A stretch of DNA of 64,000 nt from UMGS755 sp045602005 (lineage in GTDB: Bacteria; Bacillota; Clostridia; UBA1381; UBA9506), in assembly GCA_045602005.1 (NCBI GenBank), contig JAZSAS010000085.1, forward strand, positions 9,562 to 73,561, given 5' to 3'. Under the pieces are notes generated by a model. It saw only the letters and a program-made list of their open reading frames with translations. It searched no databases and was not told where the DNA came from. Numbering within the stretch: position 1 is the first letter of the stretch; every line of letters starts with the position of its first letter. Shown piece after piece: positions 27,017 through 35,532 of this stretch. A program made the translations under genes and the position numbers.

Positions 27017-28015
27017 ATGGATTATAAATCCTACACCGAACAACAGGAAAAGGCTTTTTTGTCAGAATTTGCTGTTCGTTCTAACCAGTCAAAGGGCAGG
27101 GAGAAGCCCATGGAGCCCTGTAGTGTCAGAACGGATTTCCAGCGAGATAGAGATAGAATTATTCATGCAAAGTCATTTCGCCGGCTCATGCATAAAACCC
27201 AGGTGTTTTTAGCACCTGAAGGGGACCATTACAGAACCCGCCTGACTCACACGCTGGAGGTTTCTCAAATTGCCAGAACCATTGCCCGAGCCTTGCGTTT
27301 AAATGAAGATTTAACAGAAGCCATTGCACTGGGGCATGATTTGGGGCACACACCCTTTGGCCATTCCGGTGAAGATGTTTTAGACCAAATTTGCAGCAGC
27401 GGATTTAAGCACTATCAGCAAAGTCTGCGTGTGGTGGATGTGCTGGAGGGCGGTTGTGGATTGAATTTGACCTTTGAGGTGCGTGACGGCATTGTAAACC
27501 ATGCAGGCGAAAATGAAGCTTGCACCCTAGAAGGGCAGATTATTAAGCTGGCTGACCGGATTGCTTATATCAATCACGATATTGATGACGCTGTTAGAGG
27601 CGGCGTGATTGCAGCAGATTCCATTCCTAAGGAATGCCGCAAGCTATTGGGAAATACACACGGCGAGCGAATTCATAACATGATTCTAGATGTGATTGAG
27701 CACAGCACCAATCAACCTAAAGTTGCTATGAGCAAGGAAATTTACGAGGCAATGATGGAGCTGCGGCGCTTTATGTTTAAAAACGTGTATACCAGTCCTG
27801 TGGCGAAGGCGGAGGATGATAAAGCAAAGGACATGCTCATTATGCTGTTTAACACGTTTATCGACAAGCCAGATATTCTGCATAAAGCAGGTCTTGCCCA
27901 AAAGGTGTTTGAAGGTGAGCAGGATGTGTGCGACTACATTGCCGGAATGACGGATAATTTTGCCATTTATATTTTTAAAAACCTGTTTTTACCCCAAAAC
28001 TGGCAGATAAAATAG
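27017..28015 (+). CDS. dgt: Deoxyguanosinetriphosphate triphosphohydrolase-like HD protein
   Basis: A 332-residue HD-domain dNTPase that splits dNTPs into deoxynucleosides and triphosphate. The residues are intact: YRTRLTHTLEV (first His) near residue 74, ALGHDLGHTPFGHSGE (HD) near 107, and LADRIAYINHDIDDAVR (final Asp) near 175. The N-terminal segment DFQRDRDRIIHAKSFRRL is typical of the dGTPase type 2 subgroup. It precedes dnaG and rpoD, a common Clostridial arrangement that puts dNTP control beside replication initiation. AAAGGAG lies before the ATG. Confidence 0.92.
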   Translation: MDYKSYTEQQEKAFLSEFAVRSNQSKGREKPMEPCSVRTDFQRDRDRIIHAKSFRRLMHKTQVFLAPEGDHYRTRLTHTLEVSQIARTIARALRLNEDLTEAIALGHDLGHTPFGHSGEDVLDQICSSGFKHYQQSLRVVDVLEGGCGLNLTFEVRDGIVNHAGENEACTLEGQIIKLADRIAYINHDIDDAVRGGVIAADSIPKECRKLLGNTHGERIHNMILDVIEHSTNQPKVAMSKEIYEAMMELRRFMFKNVYTSPVAKAEDDKAKDMLIMLFNTFIDKPDILHKAGLAQKVFEGEQDVCDYIAGMTDNFAIYIFKNLFLPQNWQIK

Positions 28016-28145
28016 GATAATACATAAAATGTAAAATTATGGGTATTATATGTTTGATAGAAAAAAATGAAAAAAGAAAAAGGAAATCCGGTTTTTTCGT
28101 CGAATAAAAATTATGGTCTAAATTTTGAATCGGGAGAGGACGTCT

Positions 28146-29927
28146 GTGCCACGATATTCACAAAGCTCAATTAACGAGGTCAGCCGGCGCATCAATTTGC
28201 CGGAGCTTGTGTCGTCTTATGTGCGTTTAAAACGTAACGGGACAAGCCACGTGGGTCTTTGTCCGTTTCACAAGGAAAAAACGCCTTCCTTTCATGTAGA
28301 CGAGGACAAGCAATTGTTTTATTGCTTCGGTTGCGGTGCCGGTGGCAATGTGTTTGATTTTGTCATGCGCGCTGAAAATCTTGATTTTGTAGATGCTCTC
28401 CAGTTCTTGGCTCAAAGAGCCGGTGTGACCTTAGAAGAAGAGCAGGGCAAAAGCACAAAAAGCGAGGAAGAAGCCAGCCTCAGAAAACGCATTTTAGAAA
28501 TGAACCGTTTGGCAGCGCGGCATTTTTACGATAATTTAAACGGCCCAAATGCGAAAGCCGCTGTTTCCTACATGCAAAAGCGGGGCATTGACCGCAAAAC
28601 AGCCGTGAAATTCGGCATTGGTTATGCACCGGATGCTTGGTCAGACCTATTGGATTATATGACAGACCAGGGTTACACCCGTGACGAGCTGGTGACTGGT
28701 GGATTGGCTGTTAAAAATGACAAGGGTCGTGTATATGACAAATTTCGCAATCGGCTCATGTTTCCTATTATTGATGTGCGGGGAAATGTGGTGGCATTTG
28801 GCGGCAGAGCCTTGGGTGAAGATCACGCAAAATATATGAACTCTCCGGATACACCGGTGTTTCATAAAGGCAGAAACCTTTTTTCTTTGAACCTGGCAAA
28901 ACAGAAAGGCATGAAAGAGGGACTTATTCTGGTTGAAGGCTATATGGATGTGGTTTCCCTATACCAGAACGGTATCACAAATGTCGTGGCCGGATTGGGA
29001 ACGGCACTCACAGAAGAACAGGCACGTCTGCTAAAACGATATGCCAGCACAGTTTATGTTTGTTATGACAGCGACGAAGCCGGTCAAAAGGCTGCGCAAA
29101 AAGCCATTGGCATTTTGGCAGAGGCTGAAAACATTGTGAAAGTTATCAGCTATACAGGTGCCAAAGACCCGGATGAATATATTCAAAAAAAGGGTGTTCA
29201 AAGCTTTCGTCAGCTCATGATTGATGCCAGAGAATCTCTGGAATATCAGTTATTGCGCCTGCGACAACAATATGATATTTATGATTTAAGTCAGAAAATC
29301 AGTTTTCTGGGCGAAGCGGCCAAGATTTTGGCAGATGTTGACAGCGAAATTTCCCGAGAAGCTTACATCAAGCGCATTGCCGCTGAGACAGATATTTCTC
29401 CGGAATCTATCCGGACAGAAGTGTCTAAATTGATTTATTATAAAAACAAAAAACAGGTAAATAAAGAATTGTATAACGAGGCAATGCCAGAGCGGTTAAC
29501 TGCTGACGCTTCAAATTTGCCTAAAGGCCAGAGCATCGCTACATATAAAACGGAGCGAACGCTTTTAAACCTGATTTTTTATCATCGACGGCCATTTGAA
29601 ATGGCAAAAACATCCGTTCTGCCGGAATGGTTTTCCGGCGAACTGCACAGAAAACTGTTTGGGCGGATTTTGGAGTATCGTACGACACACGAGGAAATCA
29701 GTGCTTCTGAATTTCTCACAGCTCTTTCTGCTGAAGAAGAAACAAAGAAAGCCGCAGCAGCTATCTTATATATAAATTTTGAAGGCGACAGTTTGCAGGC
29801 CGCAAAAGAGGCTGCATTCAAGCTGGAAGAATCATATTTGAAATTACAGGCCGCAAAACTGGCCGGGGAAGGTAAAGTGAAAGAAGCCAATGAAATCTAC
29901 CGAAGAATTAAAGAAAGGAGAGGGTAA
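28146..29927 (+). CDS. dnaG: DNA primase DnaG
   Basis: Synthesises RNA primers at the replication fork. The 593-residue protein has an N-terminal CHC2 zinc finger (CPFHKEKTPSFHV ... FYCFGCGAGG), a RNA-polymerase-like Toprim core with ILVEGYMDVV near residue 265 and the acidic CYDSDEAGQKAA near 313, and a DnaB-interacting helical C-terminus. GTG 28146 is chosen because GGGAGAGGA precedes it and it gives the usual start PRYSQSSINEV; a TTG at 28125 is in frame but lies upstream of that site. It ends one base before rpoD. Confidence 0.95.
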   Translation: MPRYSQSSINEVSRRINLPELVSSYVRLKRNGTSHVGLCPFHKEKTPSFHVDEDKQLFYCFGCGAGGNVFDFVMRAENLDFVDALQFLAQRAGVTLEEEQGKSTKSEEEASLRKRILEMNRLAARHFYDNLNGPNAKAAVSYMQKRGIDRKTAVKFGIGYAPDAWSDLLDYMTDQGYTRDELVTGGLAVKNDKGRVYDKFRNRLMFPIIDVRGNVVAFGGRALGEDHAKYMNSPDTPVFHKGRNLFSLNLAKQKGMKEGLILVEGYMDVVSLYQNGITNVVAGLGTALTEEQARLLKRYASTVYVCYDSDEAGQKAAQKAIGILAEAENIVKVISYTGAKDPDEYIQKKGVQSFRQLMIDARESLEYQLLRLRQQYDIYDLSQKISFLGEAAKILADVDSEISREAYIKRIAAETDISPESIRTEVSKLIYYKNKKQVNKELYNEAMPERLTADASNLPKGQSIATYKTERTLLNLIFYHRRPFEMAKTSVLPEWFSGELHRKLFGRILEYRTTHEEISASEFLTALSAEEETKKAAAAILYINFEGDSLQAAKEAAFKLEESYLKLQAAKLAGEGKVKEANEIYRRIKERRG

Positions 29928-29928
29928 T

Positions 29929-31050
29929 ATGACACCGGAGGCAGAGGCAAAATATCAGCAAACCATTCAGGAACTCACTGCTAAGGGTAAGGCGAACAGT
30001 ATTTTGACCTATAAGGAAATCATGGATGCCCTTTCTGAGTTTGAAATGGAACCTGAACAAATTGAGCTATTATATGAGATGCTGGAAAAAGAAGGCATTG
30101 AGATTGTAGCCGATATGGACAAGGAGCTGGAAAAAATTGAGGAGGAAATCGGCGATTTACCACCCCTGGAGGAAGTGGACTTAAATGCTGAGGCTCTGGA
30201 GATTTCTGGAGTGGAAGGCGTTTCGGTTGATGACCACGTTAAAATGTATCTCAAAGAAATCGGCAAAGTGCCGCTTTTAGCACCTGATGAAGAAATGGAA
30301 CTGGCAAAGAGAATGGCCGATGGCGATGCTGAAGCCAGAAAACGCCTCTCAGAAGCAAATCTTCGTTTGGTTGTGTCTATCGCTAAGCGATATGTAGGAC
30401 GTGGCATGCTGTTTCTGGACTTGATTCAAGAAGGGAATCTGGGCCTCATTAAGGCCGTTGAAAAGTTTGACTATACCAAAGGCTATAAATTCAGCACCTA
30501 TGCAACCTGGTGGATTCGTCAGGCCATTACCCGTGCAATTGCCGACCAGGCACGAACCATTCGAATTCCGGTGCACATGGTGGAAACCATCAACAAGTTG
30601 ATTCGGGTATCCCGCCAGCTGGTGCAGGAGTTGGGTCGTGACCCTCATCCCCATGAAATTGCAAAAGAACTGAACATGTCTATTGACAAGGTTCGTGAAA
30701 TTATGAAAATTGCCCAGGAGCCGGTTTCCTTGGAAACCCCCATTGGTGAAGAGGAGGATAGTCATTTGGGAGACTTTATTCCTGATGATGATGCCCCCGC
30801 TCCTTCTGAAGCCGCTTCTTTTATGCTTTTAAAAGAACAGCTCAGCGATGTGCTCGACACGTTAACCCCTCGGGAAGCTATGGTTTTAAAGCTGCGTTTC
30901 GGTCTGGAAGACGGCAGAGCCAGAACGCTGGAAGAGGTTGGCAAGGAGTTTAAAGTTACCCGTGAGCGAATCCGTCAGATTGAAGCAAAGGCTCTGCGCA
31001 AACTGCGACACCCCAGTAGAAGCAAAAAACTGAAGGATTATCTTGAATAA
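29929..31050 (+). CDS. rpoD: RNA polymerase primary sigma factor (sigma-A/RpoD)
   Basis: A 373-residue housekeeping sigma factor. Region 1.2 (DDHVKMYLKEIGKVPLL) is near residue 98, region 2 has the core-binding LIQEGNLGLIKAVEKFDY and the -10 recognition helix YATWWIRQAITRAIADQ, and region 4.2 ends with VTRERIRQIEAKALRKLRHP. The length matches Bacillus SigA (about 371). ATG 29929 follows AAAGGAGAGG and starts right after the dnaG stop; an earlier ATG at 29890 would overlap dnaG. The sigma-A-type promoters across this window agree with this recognition helix. Confidence 0.97.
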   Translation: MTPEAEAKYQQTIQELTAKGKANSILTYKEIMDALSEFEMEPEQIELLYEMLEKEGIEIVADMDKELEKIEEEIGDLPPLEEVDLNAEALEISGVEGVSVDDHVKMYLKEIGKVPLLAPDEEMELAKRMADGDAEARKRLSEANLRLVVSIAKRYVGRGMLFLDLIQEGNLGLIKAVEKFDYTKGYKFSTYATWWIRQAITRAIADQARTIRIPVHMVETINKLIRVSRQLVQELGRDPHPHEIAKELNMSIDKVREIMKIAQEPVSLETPIGEEEDSHLGDFIPDDDAPAPSEAASFMLLKEQLSDVLDTLTPREAMVLKLRFGLEDGRARTLEEVGKEFKVTRERIRQIEAKALRKLRHPSRSKKLKDYLE

Positions 31051-31078
31051 AAACAACATTTTTTCTGTTGACATGATT

Positions 31079-31119
31079 CACCTCTTCTTTTCGTATACAT
31101 GAAAAGAAGAGGTGTTTTT
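31079..31119 (+). terminator. Terminator after rpoD, overlapping the next ribosome binding site
   Basis: A perfect 14-base stem (CACCTCTTCTTTTC at 31079-31092, its complement at 31101-31114) is followed by TTTTTA. The right arm contains AGAGGTG, the probable Shine-Dalgarno of the gene starting at 31120, so the fold would both end rpoD mRNA and hide that site in read-through mRNA. Confidence 0.8.
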
Positions 31120-31938
31120 ATGGGTAAGAATAAATTTTTATTTTGCACAATTCACATAACGCAGCTGGCGGTTTTCTGTGTTTTGGTTTTAGGCGGGGTT
31201 CTGCTTGCTGCATTGGTTGGTCTTTCCGCAAGTCAGGCAGTTGATGCAGAAAAGTCCGGACGTTTGGCAATTGTGATTGACGATTTTGGACTGCAACGAA
31301 AAGGTGTTCGTGAAATGCTGTCCCTTGATTGCAAATTAACAGTGGCAATCATGCCGTTTTTAGAGTATACGGAAGATGATGCTGAGGATGCTTTAGAAAA
31401 CGGCAAAGAGATTATTCTGCATATTCCTATGCAGGCCACCACCCATGATGTGCCTGCTCATTTGGGGCCTCGTCCCGTTAAAATCAGTCATACAGATACA
31501 GAAATACGCACCTGGCTTGAAGATGCATTACAGGAGTTACCCGAAGCTGTTGGGGCAAATATTCATATGGGCACCCTGAGCAGCACAAAGGAATCTGTTA
31601 TGCGCCCTGTTCTTGAAGGTCTAAAAGAGCATGGCCTGTTTTTTCTTGATTCTAAAACCAGTTCGAAAAGCATCTGTAGAAAAGCAGCGGGCGAAGTAGG
31701 GGTGCAGTTTTACGAAAATGAGGTGTTTTTAGAACACGAGAGAAAAACCAAGGCTTATGTAAAAAAACGTTTAAAAAAAGCAATGAAAATCGCAAAAGAG
31801 GAGGGTGAATGCATTGCAATTGGGCATGTGGGATATGAAGGCGGTGTGATTACGGCTGAGGCAATCCGTGAGCTTTTGCCTGAGTGTAAGGAGAATCATG
31901 TTGAATTGGTTTTTCTTTCGGAGCTGACACCCCAGTAA
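31120..31938 (+). CDS. Divergent polysaccharide deacetylase (YibQ family), membrane-anchored
   Basis: A 272-residue protein. One hydrophobic helix (residues 14-35) is followed by a divergent polysaccharide-deacetylase barrel: LAIVIDDFG near 48, EIILHIPMQA near 101, ANIHMGTLSS near 146 (other members have NNHMGS) and FFLDSKTSS near 175. The family is best known beside envC in Gram-negative bacteria; its enzymatic activity is not well established. The start at 31120 is preferred over ATG 31099 because only 31120 has a ribosome site (AGAGGTG). That site lies inside the terminator stem above. Confidence 0.82.
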   Translation: MGKNKFLFCTIHITQLAVFCVLVLGGVLLAALVGLSASQAVDAEKSGRLAIVIDDFGLQRKGVREMLSLDCKLTVAIMPFLEYTEDDAEDALENGKEIILHIPMQATTHDVPAHLGPRPVKISHTDTEIRTWLEDALQELPEAVGANIHMGTLSSTKESVMRPVLEGLKEHGLFFLDSKTSSKSICRKAAGEVGVQFYENEVFLEHERKTKAYVKKRLKKAMKIAKEEGECIAIGHVGYEGGVITAEAIRELLPECKENHVELVFLSELTPQ

Positions 31939-31965
31939 TAAATTATGGTTTTTTAGGAAATTTTC

Positions 31966-31994
31966 TTGTAAATTAGCAAGCTTTGTGTTACAAT
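31966..31994 (+). promoter_or_regulatory. Predicted promoter of yybS-gdpP-rplI-dnaB-tilS-hpt
   Basis: TTGTAA and TACAAT with 17-base spacing, about 60 bases upstream of the yybS start. Confidence 0.65.
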
Positions 31995-32054
31995 AGGATA
32001 TATTAGGGTTATTATGGAGTTTTATACCGCTTTAATAAAAAAGGAGATTTTCCC

Positions 32055-33020
32055 TTGAAAGCCAACCGCATGAAGTCTTACTTAATAAACACATTGCTGA
32101 CCATTGCTCTTTGCGCTGCATATGGTCTGACCAGCGGCATACTGGGCACCGCTATCGGTCTGCTAATCAGCGCGCTATTGGGTGCTTTATATTATCGTGA
32201 ACACTTTGCACTGGGCATTGCCAATTCTTTAGTGGCTTTGATTATATTCACCCTGTTTTTCGGGCCGGTTCAGGCCTTGATAGCAGGCGTTCCCATGTTG
32301 CTCCTGGCATTAGCTCTGGCTCTTGGAACACGGTTTAAGCTGAGCATATACAAGCTGTTGTTTCTATGCTCTGTTCTCTTTCTTTTGGAGCTTTTGTTCA
32401 ACTTGGGGCTGGTGGGGCAGCTGTCAGGCGGCGAAGTGACTTTAAGCAGCATGATGCTGGAAATGGGCAGACAAACCCGTGAATTGATGCTGCAGCAATA
32501 TTCAAATCCGGAGATGGCCGGCGTGATTGAACAGGCAATTTTTTCTGCCATTGACATGTCAATTATGTTGGCGCCCACAATCTTTACTGTTATAAGCATA
32601 GTTTTGGCATTTACGCTGATTTCTATTTATAAAAAAATGATGTTAAAGCATGAGGATATGTCTTTTTTGTTACCCTTTAATGCATTACAGGGAGATAAAC
32701 CCTTTTCCGTTTTTTATTTAGCATTGGTGTTTCTTTTTCTGGCTGCACCGGAGGGATTATTCTTTGATGCGGCGGCAAATGTTGTGCTGATTCTCGGCTT
32801 TTTGTTTGTTATGCTTGGACTTGCTGTTTTTAACTGCAAATTGAAACAAAACGGCACCAAAAGAACAGCTCGCAGAGTGCTGACGGCAGCGCTGATTTGC
32901 TTTTCAACCGTGTTTTTTATGTTACCGCTGTTTGCGCTACTAATTTGCGGTTTGGCTGATTCATTTTTTGATTATCGGCATCTGCGTCCAACAGAACCGA
33001 AAAAAACCGAAAGACAATAG
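32055..33020 (+). CDS. yybS: DUF2232 membrane protein YybS
   Basis: A 321-residue integral membrane protein with about eight hydrophobic helices and few charged loops, matching the DUF2232/YybS pattern. Its role is unknown; the conserved position beside gdpP and rplI is the main clue. TTG 32055 is chosen because AAGGAG sits 8 bases upstream; the ATG at 32070 is 23 bases away. It opens a run of closely spaced genes continuing through gdpP, rplI, dnaB, tilS and hpt, as in Bacillus and many Clostridia (in varying order). Confidence 0.85.
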   Translation: MKANRMKSYLINTLLTIALCAAYGLTSGILGTAIGLLISALLGALYYREHFALGIANSLVALIIFTLFFGPVQALIAGVPMLLLALALALGTRFKLSIYKLLFLCSVLFLLELLFNLGLVGQLSGGEVTLSSMMLEMGRQTRELMLQQYSNPEMAGVIEQAIFSAIDMSIMLAPTIFTVISIVLAFTLISIYKKMMLKHEDMSFLLPFNALQGDKPFSVFYLALVFLFLAAPEGLFFDAAANVVLILGFLFVMLGLAVFNCKLKQNGTKRTARRVLTAALICFSTVFFMLPLFALLICGLADSFFDYRHLRPTEPKKTERQ

Positions 33021-33042
33021 GTCTTGAAGGGAGTGTAACTTC

Positions 33043-35034
33043 ATGGAACTTAACCGTAAAGCCGGCTTATATTATGTAACCGGCGGTTTCTACATTTTTG
33101 TCATATTTATGTTAGGGATTGTAACCTTTTGGTTCAATCGTTACTTAGCCATAGCTGAAATTGTCATCGGGGCTTTGCTTTGCATTGTAAATTACATCTA
33201 TAAAAAATATTCTGAAAAAAAGATTTTAACCATGTTTGAAAACATGACTTTGCAAATCGGTTCAGAAACCCGAAATGCCCTGCTTAATTTTCCGTTGCCA
33301 ACACTCATTGTGGAGCAAAGCGGAAAAATCAAATGGTATAACGAGGCTTTTACTGCCATTGCAGGAAAACATCTTTATGACAAAGACATTAATACTTTGT
33401 TTCCGCAACTTCAGCCCGAGTCACTTTTTTCAGAACCCGTAATTTCAGTTATGACAACAGTGACCTATGAAGAACATTCCTTTAGAGTTTTTGGCAGCAG
33501 TGCCCAAAATGCAGGAAAGAAAAAGAGTAACATTATTTTGTTTTTTGACGAGATTACAGAATATGTAGCCTATCAGCAAAAATATCTGGATAAGAAAACC
33601 TTCGAGTGTTTGATTTTTGTTGATAACTACGATGAACTGATGGAATCTGTTGGCACCAGTGCTATGCCGCAGCTGCAGGCACAGCTTTATAAGCATATTA
33701 ACGACTGGGCCAGTGAAAACGGCGGCGTTTTGATTAAATATGAAAAGGATAAATATTGTATTTTGTTTGAAAATTCCCATCTGGAGGGCTTTATTAAAAC
33801 AAAATTTGATATTTTATCAAAAATTCGTTCTATCAGCGAGGGAAACACCATGCCTGCCAGCGTCAGCATCGGCATTGGTGCTGACGGTAAAGACATTGCT
33901 GAAAATGACCAGTTTGCAAAACATGCCATCAATATGGCACTGGGCCGTGGAGGCGACCAGGCAGTTATCAAGGACCAGGAACAATTCCGGTTCTTTGGCG
34001 GAACAACTAAGGAATATGAAAAAAGCACCCGTGTTAAGGCCAGAGTGGTCAGCTTTGCCCTTAGCGGTTTAATTGCAGACAGTCATAATGTTATTGTTAT
34101 GAGCCATAAGGAAGCCGACGTGGATTCGTTGGGGGCCGCCTTTGGTGTGTATCGTATGTGTAAAATGCAGGATAAACCTGTTAATATTTTGCTGGAGTCT
34201 TATGACCAGACGGTGAAAAACATGCTGGAAAGGCTTGAAAACGCGGAAGAATATGCCGGGCTGTTCTTAAATGTGCAGCAGGCAACTGCCAGAACAACTA
34301 AAGGCACTTTGCTGGTTGTGGTGGATACGCACAAACCCAGTCTTTTAGATGCACCGCAACTACTCAAAAAAGCCGGACAAATTGTGGTTGTTGACCATCA
34401 TCGACGTGGAACAGAATTTATTGAAAACACCGCGCTCATTTATCATGAACCCTATGCTTCTTCAACCTGTGAAATGTTGACAGAAATTCTGCAGTATTCT
34501 GCTAACAAAATGTCTTTGACCAAGCTTGAGGCAGAATGTTTATATGCCGGTATTGTGGTAGACACCAAAAACTTTACCTTTAAAACCGGTGTCAGAACCT
34601 TTGAGGCTGCATCATTTTTGCGTAAGCAGGGCGTGGATACAATTGCTATCAAAACCATGTTCCAACAGGATTTATCTTCTTATGTTAAGCGTGCCACCAT
34701 CATTCGGGATGCTGAAATCATTCGTGACCAGATTGCCATTAGCTCTTGTAGTGAGCAAGGAAAAGATATGCACATTATCATTGCTCAGGCAGCTGATGAG
34801 TTGCTTAACATTAAGGGCATAACGGTTTCTTTCGTTCTATGTCAAAAAGAAAATGCTGTCAGCATCAGCGGACGTTCCTTAGGTGGCATCAATGTGCAAA
34901 TGATTCTGGAGAAACTTGGTGGCGGCGGTCATATGACCATTGCAGGAGCGCAGCTGGCTGACACCAGTCTGGAAGAAGCCAAAAAGCAGCTTTGCCAGGC
35001 GATTGATGAATATTATCTGGAAACAGTGAATTAA
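33043..35034 (+). CDS. gdpP: Cyclic-di-AMP phosphodiesterase GdpP
   Basis: A 663-residue membrane enzyme that hydrolyses c-di-AMP to pApA. Two transmembrane helices lie in residues 10-50, followed by a PAS-like domain (about 85-150) and a degenerate GGDEF domain (170-310, SIGIGADGK ... ALGRGGDQAVIKD). The DHH-DHHA1 phosphodiesterase comes last, with SHKEADVDSLGAA near 352, VVDTHKP near 430 and VVDHHRRGTEF near 452, then GGGGHMTIAGA near 625. All metal-binding DHH residues I can check are present. Loss of this enzyme in other Firmicutes raises c-di-AMP and beta-lactam tolerance. Confidence 0.95.
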   Translation: MELNRKAGLYYVTGGFYIFVIFMLGIVTFWFNRYLAIAEIVIGALLCIVNYIYKKYSEKKILTMFENMTLQIGSETRNALLNFPLPTLIVEQSGKIKWYNEAFTAIAGKHLYDKDINTLFPQLQPESLFSEPVISVMTTVTYEEHSFRVFGSSAQNAGKKKSNIILFFDEITEYVAYQQKYLDKKTFECLIFVDNYDELMESVGTSAMPQLQAQLYKHINDWASENGGVLIKYEKDKYCILFENSHLEGFIKTKFDILSKIRSISEGNTMPASVSIGIGADGKDIAENDQFAKHAINMALGRGGDQAVIKDQEQFRFFGGTTKEYEKSTRVKARVVSFALSGLIADSHNVIVMSHKEADVDSLGAAFGVYRMCKMQDKPVNILLESYDQTVKNMLERLENAEEYAGLFLNVQQATARTTKGTLLVVVDTHKPSLLDAPQLLKKAGQIVVVDHHRRGTEFIENTALIYHEPYASSTCEMLTEILQYSANKMSLTKLEAECLYAGIVVDTKNFTFKTGVRTFEAASFLRKQGVDTIAIKTMFQQDLSSYVKRATIIRDAEIIRDQIAISSCSEQGKDMHIIIAQAADELLNIKGITVSFVLCQKENAVSISGRSLGGINVQMILEKLGGGGHMTIAGAQLADTSLEEAKKQLCQAIDEYYLETVN

Positions 35035-35069
35035 AGATTTGTTTTAAGTACAAAAGGAGAGTTGAGCAC

Positions 35070-35516
35070 ATGAAAGTGATTTTAACAGCTGATGTAAAAG
35101 GACATGGAAAAAAAGGCGAAATGGTTAATGCATCAGACGGATATGCAAGAAATTATTTGTTGCCAAAAGGTCTTGCCATTGTGGCAGATAAAAGTGCAGT
35201 GAGCGAGATGGAAAGCAAACAAAGTGCAGCAGCGTTCCATAAAGAGCAGGAGAAAAAGCAGGCAATGGAGCTGGCTGACAAAATTAAGGATGTTGTTGTG
35301 TGCTTCACAGCAAAAGCTGGAGAAAACGGCAAGTTGTTTGGTTCCATCACAGCAAAAGACGTTGCCGAACAATTAAAAATGCAATGTCATCTTGTTGTAG
35401 ATAAAAAGAAAATTCAACTGCCCGACGGCATTAAAACATTGGGTGTTACCAACGTTACCATTAAGGTTTATCCCGAAATCACGGCGAATCTAAAGGTCAA
35501 AGTAGAGGCTCAGTGA
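35070..35516 (+). CDS. rplI: 50S ribosomal protein L9
   Basis: A 148-residue ribosomal protein. The N-terminal domain VILTADVKGHGKKGEMVNASDGYARNYLLPK contains the L9 signature, then a long connecting helix (residues 40-75) and a C-terminal rRNA-binding domain (LFGSITAKDVAEQL ...). AAAGGAGAG precedes the ATG. The gene lies between gdpP and dnaB, as in most Firmicutes. Confidence 0.98.
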   Translation: MKVILTADVKGHGKKGEMVNASDGYARNYLLPKGLAIVADKSAVSEMESKQSAAAFHKEQEKKQAMELADKIKDVVVCFTAKAGENGKLFGSITAKDVAEQLKMQCHLVVDKKKIQLPDGIKTLGVTNVTIKVYPEITANLKVKVEAQ

Positions 35517-35532
35517 CCGGAAAGGAACAACC

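Noticed and set aside
31068..31099. TTGACA and TATACA as a standard promoter for the YibQ-like gene
   Set aside because: The spacing is 20 bases, outside the usual 16-18, and the -10 box would lie in the terminator loop. It is kept only as a weak possibility.
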